From an uncultured Oscillospiraceae bacterium (GTDB lineage Bacteria > Bacillota > Clostridia > Oscillospirales > Acutalibacteraceae): a stretch of DNA of 7,887 nucleotides. Where the stretch lies: positions 1 through 7,887 of the forward strand of contig USCI01000099.1 in assembly GCA_900553255.1 (NCBI GenBank), in the 5' to 3' direction. This document shows positions 1-4,506 of the stretch, piece by piece. The notes beneath the pieces are model-generated. The model saw nothing but the letters and a program-made list of their open reading frames with translations. It was not told where the DNA came from and did no database searches. Both the position numbers and the translations under genes were made by a program. Numbering within the stretch: position 1 is the first letter of the stretch; each line of letters opens with the position of its first letter.

Positions 1-17
1 CTCCTCTCCATTATACC

Positions 18-45
18 AAAAAAGCCGCCTTTTGGCGACTTCTTT
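18..45 (+). terminator. Terminator-like hairpin of a gene left of the window
   Basis: An A-run (18-23) leads into a stem of CGCC (26-29) and GGCG (34-37) with a TTTT loop, one C/A mismatch, then AAG/CTT pairing and a T-rich tail to 45. A-rich left and T-rich right flanks allow termination in either direction. The stem is short and imperfect. It most likely ends a gene lying before position 1. Confidence 0.4.
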
Positions 46-84
46 GACAGGCTGCGACGCAACAGCCCACCGGGCTGTTGCGTC
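36..84 (+). repeat. 20-bp repeat copy 1 with abutting 13-bp-stem hairpin
   Basis: Positions 36-55 match 215-234 at 18 of 20 bases (core TTTGACAG-CTGC). The repeat is followed without a gap by a perfect 13-bp inverted repeat, 56-68 pairing with 72-84, loop ACC. Copy 2 at 215 has the same order but an unrelated hairpin sequence. There is no T-run after the stem, so this is not a standard terminator. It resembles a dispersed intergenic element with a fixed head and a variable hairpin. Confidence 0.6.
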
Positions 85-117
85 TCCCTTCCTGATCGTT
101 ATGAAAGCAAAGGATTT

Positions 118-181
118 CGCGTCCGGCGGGACGCGACCAAAGGCTTTGCCTTTGGAATCCACCGCCTTTTGAAAAAGGCGG
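118..181. repeat. Row of three short hairpins (intergenic mosaic repeat)
   Basis: Three inverted repeats follow one another: 118-124 with 129-135 (7 bp), 137-144 with 148-155 (8 bp, loop TTT), and 162-170 with 173-181 (9 bp, loop GA). Read on the - strand this region gives a short Lys/Arg/Pro-rich open frame (284 down to 99), but that frame is better explained by the hairpins. From memory, similar low-complexity frames are often mis-annotated as hypothetical proteins in Clostridia. I see no coding evidence here. Confidence 0.55.
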
Positions 182-214
182 GCGAAAACTTTTTGTGCAC
201 TATTTTTTGCAAAA

Positions 215-264
215 CGACTTTTTTGACAGTCTGCAGCTGGCGGCCCGAACCCGGGCCGCCAGCT
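215..264 (+). repeat. 20-bp repeat copy 2 with abutting 12-bp-stem hairpin
   Basis: Positions 215-234 are the second copy of the 20-bp sequence at 36-55. It runs directly into a perfect 12-bp inverted repeat, 235-246 pairing with 253-264, with loop GAACCC. The hairpin sequence differs completely from that of copy 1, while the arrangement is the same. It ends immediately before the -35 element of the next promoter. Confidence 0.6.
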
Positions 265-265
265 C

Positions 266-294
266 TTGACAAAACGCCGGGCATGTGTTAGGGT
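266..294 (+). promoter_or_regulatory. Sigma-A-type promoter of the HMA gene
   Basis: TTGACA at 266-271 matches the -35 consensus. A 17-bp spacer leads to TAGGGT at 289-294, which has a TG one base upstream (extended -10). Start of transcription would be near 301. The -10 is weak (3 of 6), but the -35, spacing and TG motif are good. Confidence 0.55.
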
Positions 295-304
295 TATCCC
301 GTGG

Positions 305-322
305 TTAGTTGTAGCTAACTAA
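305..322. promoter_or_regulatory. 18-bp palindrome, possible DtxR-family metal-regulator box
   Basis: TTAGTT (305-310) and AACTAA (317-322) form a perfect dyad around a 6-bp centre. It lies just after the predicted transcription start, where a bound repressor would block the promoter. The half-site resembles DtxR/IdeR-type iron boxes (TTAGGTTAG...CTAACCTAA), recalled from memory. It does not match the CopY box TACAnnTGTA. The regulator identity is inference. Confidence 0.4.
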
Positions 323-351
323 ATTTGCCGTCCGGCGAAAGGAGGATCCCG

Positions 352-609
352 ATGGTCAAAATGACGCTGAAAATCGAAGGCATGTCCTGCGGTATGTGTG
401 AGGCGCACATCAACGATGCCGTGCGGCGCAGCTTCAAGGTGAAAAAGGTCGCCTCATCCCATGCCAGGGGGGAAACAGTGATCGTGGCGGAGCAGGCGCC
501 CGACGAGCAGAAGCTGCGCGAAGTGATCGGCGGGATGGGCTACACCGTCCTCGGCGTGGAGCAGGAGCCGTATGCCAAAAAGGGCCTTTTCGGCTTCGCG
601 GGCAAATGA
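352..609 (+). CDS. Small HMA-domain metal-binding protein (metallochaperone-like)
   Basis: An 85-residue cytosolic protein that is a single heavy-metal-associated domain. The metal motif GMSCGMC gives a Cys13-x-x-Cys16 pair in the loop after the first strand, as in CopZ and MerP. The hydrophobic spacing and the later GMGY turn (residues 61-64) fit the beta-alpha-beta-beta-alpha-beta ferredoxin-like fold, followed by a short Lys/Gly/Phe tail. The start at 352 is chosen because AAAGGAGG (338-345) sits 6 bases upstream; an in-frame start at 325 would place that site inside the gene. It is a single-gene unit with its own promoter, palindrome and terminator. No P-type ATPase or CsoR/CopY gene lies beside it, so copper is not assured. 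The iron-box-like palindrome hints at a link to iron, but the metal is unproven. Confidence 0.85.
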   Translation: MVKMTLKIEGMSCGMCEAHINDAVRRSFKVKKVASSHARGETVIVAEQAPDEQKLREVIGGMGYTVLGVEQEPYAKKGLFGFAGK

Positions 610-632
610 GCCGCCATCCGCGGCGGGGCGGG

Positions 633-664
633 AGCGCACCGGATTCTTCCGGTGCGCTTTTTTG
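633..664 (+). terminator. Intrinsic terminator of the HMA gene
   Basis: A perfect 11-bp GC-rich stem, 633-643 with 648-658, loop TTCT, is followed by TTTTTT (658-663). It lies 24 bp after the stop codon. Confidence 0.92.
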
Positions 665-885
665 GATACTTACGGGACAATCAACTATGAATAATACGAA
701 AAGTAAACAATCTGCCCGCCTTATCCTGTGTATGGGAGACGGTGAAAGGCGGCGCGCATCGTATGCGCGGCTTTTCTCTGCGGACAGCGCCCGCGTGGCC
801 GATGGGCATGATTTACCGGTTGGGCAGGATACAATCGGGATATGATTTACACAAATATACGAACAGTAAACGACGAAAACGGCGG
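665..885. other. Gene-free stretch with a 15-bp repeat and one hairpin
   Basis: No frame here has a ribosome site with a convincing product. A 15-bp sequence at 694-708 recurs at 857-871 with one mismatch (ATACGAaAAGTAAAC versus ATACGAaCAGTAAAC); the second copy lies just upstream of the promoter at 886. A 7-bp-stem hairpin at 753-769 is followed by GCTTTTCT, a weak terminator-like end. A short RNA ending there is possible but not shown. Confidence 0.4.
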
Positions 886-914
886 TCGACAATCCTTCCG
901 GGGTGTGCTATAAT
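886..914 (+). promoter_or_regulatory. Strong extended -10 promoter of the zinc-ribbon gene
   Basis: TCGACA (886-891, 5 of 6 to TTGACA), a 17-bp spacer, and a perfect TATAAT (909-914) preceded by TGC (extended -10). Transcription would begin near 921, leaving a leader of about 210 nt before the gene at 1131. Confidence 0.75.
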
Positions 915-920
915 GGCAGT

Positions 921-1130
921 ACGCAAACAGCGGAGTCCCCGGCGGGGGCGGGATATCCCGTTTGCCGCCGGTGTGCTGGCATTCCCGCGGCGGGGTTGAG
1001 CTGCCGGCAGCGTCCGGTGTGCGGGCAAAGGCGAAGAAGGCAGGCGTCCCCGGCAGCGTGTGCTCTGCCGTGGGCATGTGCGGCGGCTGTGCGGACGAAT
1101 GGCCGCGGCGATCCAGAGGGAGGGATGGGC
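921..1130 (+). promoter_or_regulatory. Long GC-rich leader of the zinc-ribbon gene
   Basis: The predicted 5' leader contains several short dyads: CGGGATATCCCG at 949-960, CCGCC/GGCGG arms around 965-995, and GCTGCCGGCAGC at 1002-1013. I compared it by eye with SRP RNA, ZTP, THF, FMN, cobalamin and guanidine riboswitch signatures and found no match. An in-frame open stretch runs from 903 into the gene, but it overlaps the -10 element and has no ribosome site. Confidence 0.35.
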
Positions 1131-1571
1131 ATGCTCTGTGAAAAATGCGGCGGAAGGGTCGGGGAAAACGGGCGGTGCCTGCTCTGCGGGGCGGACAATT
1201 CGGCGGTCGATTATACCCCGGTGGCCAACCCAAAATCCAGGCCGGTCCCCAGCGTGCGGGTGATCGCGCTGATGGGCCTGGTGATTGTGCTGGATATCCT
1301 GGCGGTGTCCTTTGGGATTGCAGGGCTGTTGTCTTCGGCGCAGTCGTGGGGAATGCGGCTGGCGGTGGGCGGGCTTGTCCTGCTGGCGGCGGGCGAGATC
1401 ACGGTATGTATTTTTGTGATGCGGAGGAAACGATGGGCGCTGCGGGCCTGTATCGGGCTGGCGGTCGCCGGCGCGGTGGGCCAGCTGGTAACCCTCCAGT
1501 TCCTGCCGATCCTTTTCAAGGCGCTGCTTTTGTATTTTGTGTTCCATGAGGACTGGGATAATTTTGCATAA
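1131..1571 (+). CDS. Small zinc-ribbon membrane protein, function unknown
   Basis: A 146-residue protein. Cys3-x2-Cys6 and Cys16-x2-Cys19 form an N-terminal zinc ribbon. A polar linker (20-42) follows, then about four hydrophobic segments, near 43-68, 76-97, 103-123 and 125-138, with Arg/Lys-rich turns (98-106). The C-terminus is short and acidic. Start 1131 is preferred: GGGAGG at 1118-1123 lies 7 bases upstream, whereas the alternative ATG at 1125 is only 1 base away. Zinc-ribbon plus multi-helix membrane proteins of this type are common in Clostridia and mostly uncharacterised. It stands alone behind its own strong promoter and long leader, which suggests dedicated control. I do not assign a function. 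Confidence 0.75.
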   Translation: MLCEKCGGRVGENGRCLLCGADNSAVDYTPVANPKSRPVPSVRVIALMGLVIVLDILAVSFGIAGLLSSAQSWGMRLAVGGLVLLAAGEITVCIFVMRRKRWALRACIGLAVAGAVGQLVTLQFLPILFKALLLYFVFHEDWDNFA

Positions 1572-1604
1572 GATAAGCAGGCACGAACCGGTCCGCTTAT
1601 CTTA
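1569..1604. repeat. 10-bp inverted repeat over the stop codon, possible operator or weak terminator
   Basis: TAAGATAAGC (1569-1578, including the stop codon) pairs perfectly with GCTTATCTTA (1595-1604). There is no T-run after it, so it is a poor intrinsic terminator. Its right arm overlaps the possible -35 of the next operon (1602-1607), which would suit an operator. Confidence 0.5.
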
Positions 1605-1629
1605 ACCGAAACGGAGTGCGATGGATAAT
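1602..1629 (+). promoter_or_regulatory. Possible promoter of the acetyltransferase operon
   Basis: TTAACC (1602-1607, 4 of 6) and GATAAT (1624-1629, 5 of 6) are separated by 16 bp. Transcription would start near 1636, giving a leader of about 100 nt. The -35 lies in the right arm of the inverted repeat 1569-1604. It is the best candidate found, but weak. Confidence 0.35.
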
Positions 1630-1635
1630 GAAAAC

Positions 1636-1736
1636 GATGCGTTGGTGGAAAGCCGTTGCAACGGCAGGACAAAATACGCTTGGGAGGTGAAAAAATACAG
1701 CCGGGGGCAGAGCCTCCGGGAAAGGATGAAGACGAT
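1636..1736 (+). promoter_or_regulatory. Leader of the acetyltransferase operon with two hairpins and a decoy ribosome site
   Basis: The leader holds a perfect 14-bp palindrome GCCGTTGCAACGGC (1652-1665). It also has a very strong ribosome site, GGGAGGTGA (1682-1690), spaced correctly to an ATA codon at 1695, and a 7-bp hairpin (1701-1707 with 1713-1719, one G-T pair) abutting the AAAGGA site used by the gene at 1737. A 65-codon frame (1621-1818), out of frame with and overlapping the gene start, could be a leader peptide but has only a weak ribosome site. Confidence 0.35.
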
Positions 1737-2429
1737 ATGCCGGAAAGCTTCATTCCGGATCCGAACGTGGTTTTTCCAAATGCGTACAAAACGTCCTGCT
1801 TTATCCGGAACGTGGTAAAGGCGCCGAACATTATCATCGGCGATTACACCTATTACGACGACCCGGCCGACCCGACCGGGTTTGAGCGCAACAATGTGCT
1901 GTTTAACTATCCCGAATTCGGCGACCGGCTGGTGATCGGGAAATTCTGCGCGCTCGCGAGCGGGGTGCAGTTTATCATGGGGCCCGCGAACCACCGCATG
2001 TGCAGCGTGACCACCTATCCGTTTGCGGTGTTCGGCGGGGCGTGGGCGGAAAATACGCCGCCGCATCTCGACCAGCTGCCCCGCAAGGGGGACACGGTGC
2101 TGGGCAACGACGTGTGGCTGGGCCGCAACACCGTGGTGATGCCGGGGGTGAAGATCGGCGACGGCGCGATTGTGGCGGCCGAATCGGTGGTCACCCGGGA
2201 TATCCCCGCCTACACGGTGGCGGGCGGCAACCCGGCGCGGGTGATTCGGGCGCGGTTTGATGAAGAGCTGACCGCGCTGCCGGCGGCCTATCTCGCGCAG
2301 GCGGCCGGTATGGCCGGAACGCAGGAGGATTTTCAGGCGCTGGAAGCGGTGCGGGCGTATGTCGAGACGTCCGCGCTGCCGGACAGGGAGACGCTGCTCG
2401 AGGCGTGCCGGCGCGCGCAGCGGAGCTGA
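1737..2429 (+). CDS. Vat/CatB-type xenobiotic acetyltransferase (left-handed beta-helix)
   Basis: A 230-residue acetyl-CoA-dependent O-acetyltransferase of the hexapeptide-repeat XAT family, which includes Vat streptogramin A and CatB chloramphenicol acetyltransferases. The family head IPDPNVVFPN opens the protein, followed by NIIIGDYTYYDD (31-42) and IGKFCALASGVQFIMG (67-82). ANHR at 84-87 carries the expected catalytic His86. Hexapeptide repeats run over about 120-160, and GGNPARVIR (163-171) is the typical end of the acetyl-CoA site. The C-terminal 55 residues are helical and Ala-rich. The start is ATG 1737 with AAAGGA 10 bases upstream; the frame stays open upstream but only TTG or ATA codons are available. 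It is first in an operon with the genes at 2451, 2885 and 3545. Drug resistance is possible, but many chromosomal members have no proven substrate. Confidence 0.88.
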   Translation: MPESFIPDPNVVFPNAYKTSCFIRNVVKAPNIIIGDYTYYDDPADPTGFERNNVLFNYPEFGDRLVIGKFCALASGVQFIMGPANHRMCSVTTYPFAVFGGAWAENTPPHLDQLPRKGDTVLGNDVWLGRNTVVMPGVKIGDGAIVAAESVVTRDIPAYTVAGGNPARVIRARFDEELTALPAAYLAQAAGMAGTQEDFQALEAVRAYVETSALPDRETLLEACRRAQRS

Positions 2430-2450
2430 TTCGAAAAGGAGAGAAAAACG

Positions 2451-2870
2451 ATGGAATACAAGCGCATACACGATATTCTGGTTGTGCGGCTGGATCCCGG
2501 CGAGGAGATCCTCGGCGCGCTGGCCGCGGTGGTCTCGCGGGAAGCGGTCGCCTTCGGCAGCGTGCAGGGCATCGGCGCCGTCCGCGAGCTGGAGGTGGGG
2601 CTGTTTGACCCGGAGAGCAAGGCTTTCCGCGGCAATCGCTTCACCGGATACCGGGAGCTGACCTCGCTCGAGGGCACCATCACCCGCAGGGACGGCGAGC
2701 CGTACCTGCATCTGCATGTGACCGCCGCGGATGAGCACGCGGCGGTGGTGGGCGGGCACCTGGTGCGGGCGGTGGTCAGCGCGACGGCGGAGCTGGTCAT
2801 CCGCACCGCGCCGGACGCGGTCGGCCGCCGGTTTGATCCGGCGATCGGGCTGAATCTTCTGGATTTCTGA
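2451..2870 (+). CDS. PPC/DUF296-domain protein
   Basis: A 139-residue stand-alone PPC (plants and prokaryotes conserved, DUF296) protein. It shows the family's features in order: an N-terminal LVVRLDPGEEI strand and turn, the GSVQGIGAV core (36-44), the signature HLHV with His87 and His89, and GGHL with His103. These three histidines are the usual metal-site positions in crystallised bacterial members (family knowledge). Members form trimers, and their biochemical role is unsettled; plant relatives carry AT-hooks, which are absent here. The ribosome site AAAGGAGA lies about 8 bases before the ATG. The gene starts 21 bp after the acetyltransferase stop and ends 14 bp before the next start, so it is in the same operon. 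Confidence 0.88.
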   Translation: MEYKRIHDILVVRLDPGEEILGALAAVVSREAVAFGSVQGIGAVRELEVGLFDPESKAFRGNRFTGYRELTSLEGTITRRDGEPYLHLHVTAADEHAAVVGGHLVRAVVSATAELVIRTAPDAVGRRFDPAIGLNLLDF

Positions 2871-2884
2871 AGGGGAGGATACCG

Positions 2885-3502
2885 ATGCTGCACAGGATCG
2901 AGCGGGCGGGCTGGGCGCGGGAAGCGACCTGGCGCCGGTTCATGGATGAGGTGCCCTGCACCTACAGCATGTGCGTCAACCTGGACATCACCCGGCTGTA
3001 CGCCGCGGTGAAGGCCGGCGGACACAGGCTGTTTCCGACGGTGCTCTACGGCCTGTCCCGGGCGGTCAACCGCCGGGCGGAATTCCGCATGGGGCTGACC
3101 CCCGGCGGCGAACCCGGGGTTTACGATGAGGTGCACCCGTGCTATACGGTGTTCCACCCCGAAAACGAGACCTTCACCAGCGTCTGGCAGGCGTACGACC
3201 CGGATTTTGCGGCCTTTTCCGCCGCTTATGCCGCCCGGGAGGAACGGCCTGCCGCGCCGCTGCCGGAAAATATTTTTTATGTGTCCTGCCTGCCCTGGGT
3301 GTCTTTTACCGGCTTCAATCTCAACCTGCCGGCCGGCTTCCGTGACCTGGCGCCGCTGTTTACCGTGGGGCGGTTCTATCTGCAGGACGGCAGGCGGCTG
3401 CTTCCGCTGGCGATGCAGCTGCACCACGCGGCCTGTGACGGATACCATGCGGCCATGTTTTTGAAGGATGTGCAGGACTGGATGGATGATTTTGCCGGAT
3501 AA
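2885..3502 (+). CDS. Chloramphenicol acetyltransferase-fold (CatA-like) O-acetyltransferase
   Basis: A 205-residue protein of the classical CAT family, which acts as a cytosolic trimer. It shows the family blocks in order: CTYSMCVNLDIT (25-36), VNRRAEFRMG (61-70), VHPCYTVFHPENETFTSVW (83-101), PWVSFTGFNLN (137-147), and the catalytic motif HHAACDGYH (180-188). His181 and Asp185 correspond to His195 and Asp199 of CAT-III. Length is slightly below the usual 213-220. One point is odd: in characterised CATs the segment reads FxSFxLN, with Ser148 stabilising the transition state, while here that residue is Gly143. The acceptor may therefore not be chloramphenicol. Start 2885 has GGGGAGGA just upstream. 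It is the third gene of the operon and the second acetyltransferase, with a fold unrelated to the first. Confidence 0.9.
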   Translation: MLHRIERAGWAREATWRRFMDEVPCTYSMCVNLDITRLYAAVKAGGHRLFPTVLYGLSRAVNRRAEFRMGLTPGGEPGVYDEVHPCYTVFHPENETFTSVWQAYDPDFAAFSAAYAAREERPAAPLPENIFYVSCLPWVSFTGFNLNLPAGFRDLAPLFTVGRFYLQDGRRLLPLAMQLHHAACDGYHAAMFLKDVQDWMDDFAG

Positions 3503-3544
3503 CACCGCTGTGCGGCGGGGATTACGGGGAAAGGAGACTTGCGA

Positions 3545-4015
3545 GTGGTAAAGGTGCTGTTTGTCTGCCACGGCAACATCTGCCGCAGCCCGATGGCGGA
3601 GTTCGTGTTCCGCGACATGGTGGAAAAGGCGGGGCTGGCCGGGCGGTTCACCGCCGCTTCCGCCGCGACCAGCCGCGAGGAGCTGGGCAATCCGGTATAT
3701 CCGCCGGCGCTGCGCGCGCTCGCCGGCTGCGGCATCGATACGCCGGCGCTGCACCGGAAGACCGCCCGGCAGCTGACTGCGGCGGATTATGCCGCCTTCG
3801 ACCGGCTGATCGGGATGGACGCGGCCAACCTGCGGAATATGCGGCGCATCTGCGGCGGCGACCCGCAGGGCAAGCTGTCGCTGCTGCTGGATTACACCGA
3901 CCGCCCGGGCGAGGTGGCGGATCCCTGGTATACGGGGGATTTTGCACGCACGCTGCGGGACGTCGAGGCGGGCTGCCGGGGGCTGCTCGCACAGCTGCGC
4001 GGGACGGCGGTCTGA
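3545..4015 (+). CDS. Low-molecular-weight protein tyrosine phosphatase
   Basis: A 156-residue cytosolic phosphatase of the LMW-PTP family (YwlE, PtpA and Wzb relatives), which removes phosphate from Tyr or Arg residues through a phosphocysteine. The P-loop is C8-HGNIC-R14-S15 right at the N-terminus, and the general acid is in DPWY (Asp126-Tyr129). Length is normal. The start is GTG 3545: AAAGGAGA (3530-3537) is 7 bases before it, while an in-frame TTG at 3539 is too close. It follows the CAT-like gene by 42 bp with no terminator between, so it is probably the last gene of that operon. No capsule or tyrosine-kinase gene is nearby, so its target is unclear. The same fold also includes arsenate reductases, but the DPWY region fits a phosphatase better. 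Confidence 0.9.
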   Translation: MVKVLFVCHGNICRSPMAEFVFRDMVEKAGLAGRFTAASAATSREELGNPVYPPALRALAGCGIDTPALHRKTARQLTAADYAAFDRLIGMDAANLRNMRRICGGDPQGKLSLLLDYTDRPGEVADPWYTGDFARTLRDVEAGCRGLLAQLRGTAV

Positions 4016-4050
4016 CCCTGCGGCGGGCCATTGAACCAGGGATTTATCTA

Positions 4051-4076
4051 CCCCCGGTTTAACCGGGGGATTTTTC
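4051..4076 (+). terminator. Intrinsic terminator of the acetyltransferase-phosphatase operon
   Basis: The stem CCCCCGG (4051-4057) pairs with CCGGGGG (4063-4069), with loop TTTAA, and is followed by ATTTTTCTT. It lies 35 bp after the phosphatase stop codon. Confidence 0.9.
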
Positions 4077-4092
4077 TTGCCTACTCGGCAAC

Positions 4093-4133
4093 AAAAAAAG
4101 CCGGTGCAGGCCACGGCCTGCACCGGCTTTTTT
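4093..4133. terminator. Second, bidirectional terminator
   Basis: A 12-bp GC-rich stem (4100-4111 with 4116-4127, loop CACG) is preceded by seven A and followed by six T, so A/T pairing extends the stem and termination works on either strand. It backs up the terminator at 4051. Confidence 0.92.
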
Positions 4134-4232
4134 GTGTCCGGCCGATCAGGATTCCCTGCGCTCCGCGGGACAGGCAGAGGCGGTCCTTGCTTTACGGCAC
4201 CCGGCATCCCCCTGCCCGGCGGGAAAAAAGCA

Positions 4233-4261
4233 TTGACTAAATTTTACCAGTACGCTATACT
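4233..4261 (+). promoter_or_regulatory. Strong sigma-A-type promoter P1
   Basis: TTGACT (4233-4238, 5 of 6), a 17-bp spacer and TATACT (4256-4261, 5 of 6). Transcription should start near 4268. No gene start follows; a terminator begins only about 20 bases after the predicted start. Confidence 0.8.
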
Positions 4262-4267
4262 GGGAAT

Positions 4268-4324
4268 ACAGGAAAGTACACGTTTTGAGAATCTCATTTC
4301 GGTCGCGAAATGAGATTCTTTTTT
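4268..4324 (+). ncRNA. Predicted short RNA of about 57 nt between promoter P1 and its terminator
   Basis: The unit runs from the predicted start of promoter P1 to the T-run of the next terminator. It would have a single-stranded 5' part of about 20 nt, containing AGGAAAG and ACACGTTTTG, and a 14-bp terminator stem. There is no room for a peptide gene. Either it is a small regulatory RNA, or it is an attenuated leader whose read-through product reaches the operon at 4714. The 3' end is better supported than the 5' end. Confidence 0.5.
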
Positions 4325-4405
4325 CGTGTTATTGCTGTATTTTTTTGATAATTTTTAAATTTTGCGCCTAAAATCCTGCGGCAAAAGTGCGCTCTCAAAA
4401 CGTGT
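4278..4405. repeat. 128-bp segment bounded by perfect 13-bp inverted repeats (MITE-like)
   Basis: ACACGTTTTGAGA (4278-4290) is exactly reverse-complemented at 4393-4405. The segment between is AT-rich and contains the 14-bp-stem terminator. The flanks, GAAAGT on the left and GAAATT on the right, are similar but do not form an exact target duplication. It could be a small non-autonomous element inserted just after promoter P1, or a long-range RNA pairing in a read-through transcript. Confidence 0.45.
4288..4324 (+). terminator. Strong intrinsic terminator close behind promoter P1
   Basis: A perfect 14-bp stem (4288-4301 with 4306-4319), loop GTCG, is followed by TTTTTT (4319-4324). No competing upstream pairing for the left arm is visible within the predicted transcript. 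Confidence 0.92.
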
Positions 4406-4471
4406 GAAATTAGAAACGCTCCTGAAAATACGCTATTTTCGGAAAAAAGTGAAAGAAAGTCCGCGGACAAG

Positions 4472-4500
4472 TTGTAAATGTGGAGTAAATGTGTTACAAT
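4472..4500 (+). promoter_or_regulatory. Extended -10 promoter P2 of the TasA-type operon, with overlapping repeats
   Basis: TTGTAA (4472-4477) and TACAAT (4495-4500) are spaced 17 bp, with TG one base before the -10. Transcription would start near 4507. Two symmetric features lie within it: a 9-bp direct repeat GTAAATGTG (4474-4482 and 4485-4493, 11 bp apart) and the dyad TTGTAA/TTACAA (4472-4477 and 4494-4499). These are good candidates for a regulator site. Confidence 0.65.
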
Positions 4501-4506
4501 TTCCTA

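Noticed and set aside
118..264. CRISPR array or tandem repeat array
   Set aside because: The hairpins differ in sequence and spacing; only one 20-bp pair repeats, with 159 bp between the copies, which is unlike a CRISPR.
606..845. 79-codon + strand frame after the HMA gene
   Set aside because: It starts inside the HMA stop region, runs through the terminator hairpin, and has no ribosome site or recognisable product.
903..1130. N-terminal extension of the zinc-ribbon protein with more Cys residues
   Set aside because: The frame begins upstream of the TATAAT box and has no ribosome site, and a good site exists for the start at 1131. The extra cysteines are chance in a GC-rich leader.
2333..4207. 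624-codon open frame on the - strand
   Set aside because: It lies antisense to four well-recognised + strand genes; composition is Arg/Pro/Ala-rich, as expected for a shadow of GC-rich codons, and it resembles no family.
4031..4313. Short + strand frames across the terminator pair and promoter P1
   Set aside because: They translate terminator stems and promoter DNA; no ribosome site is present.
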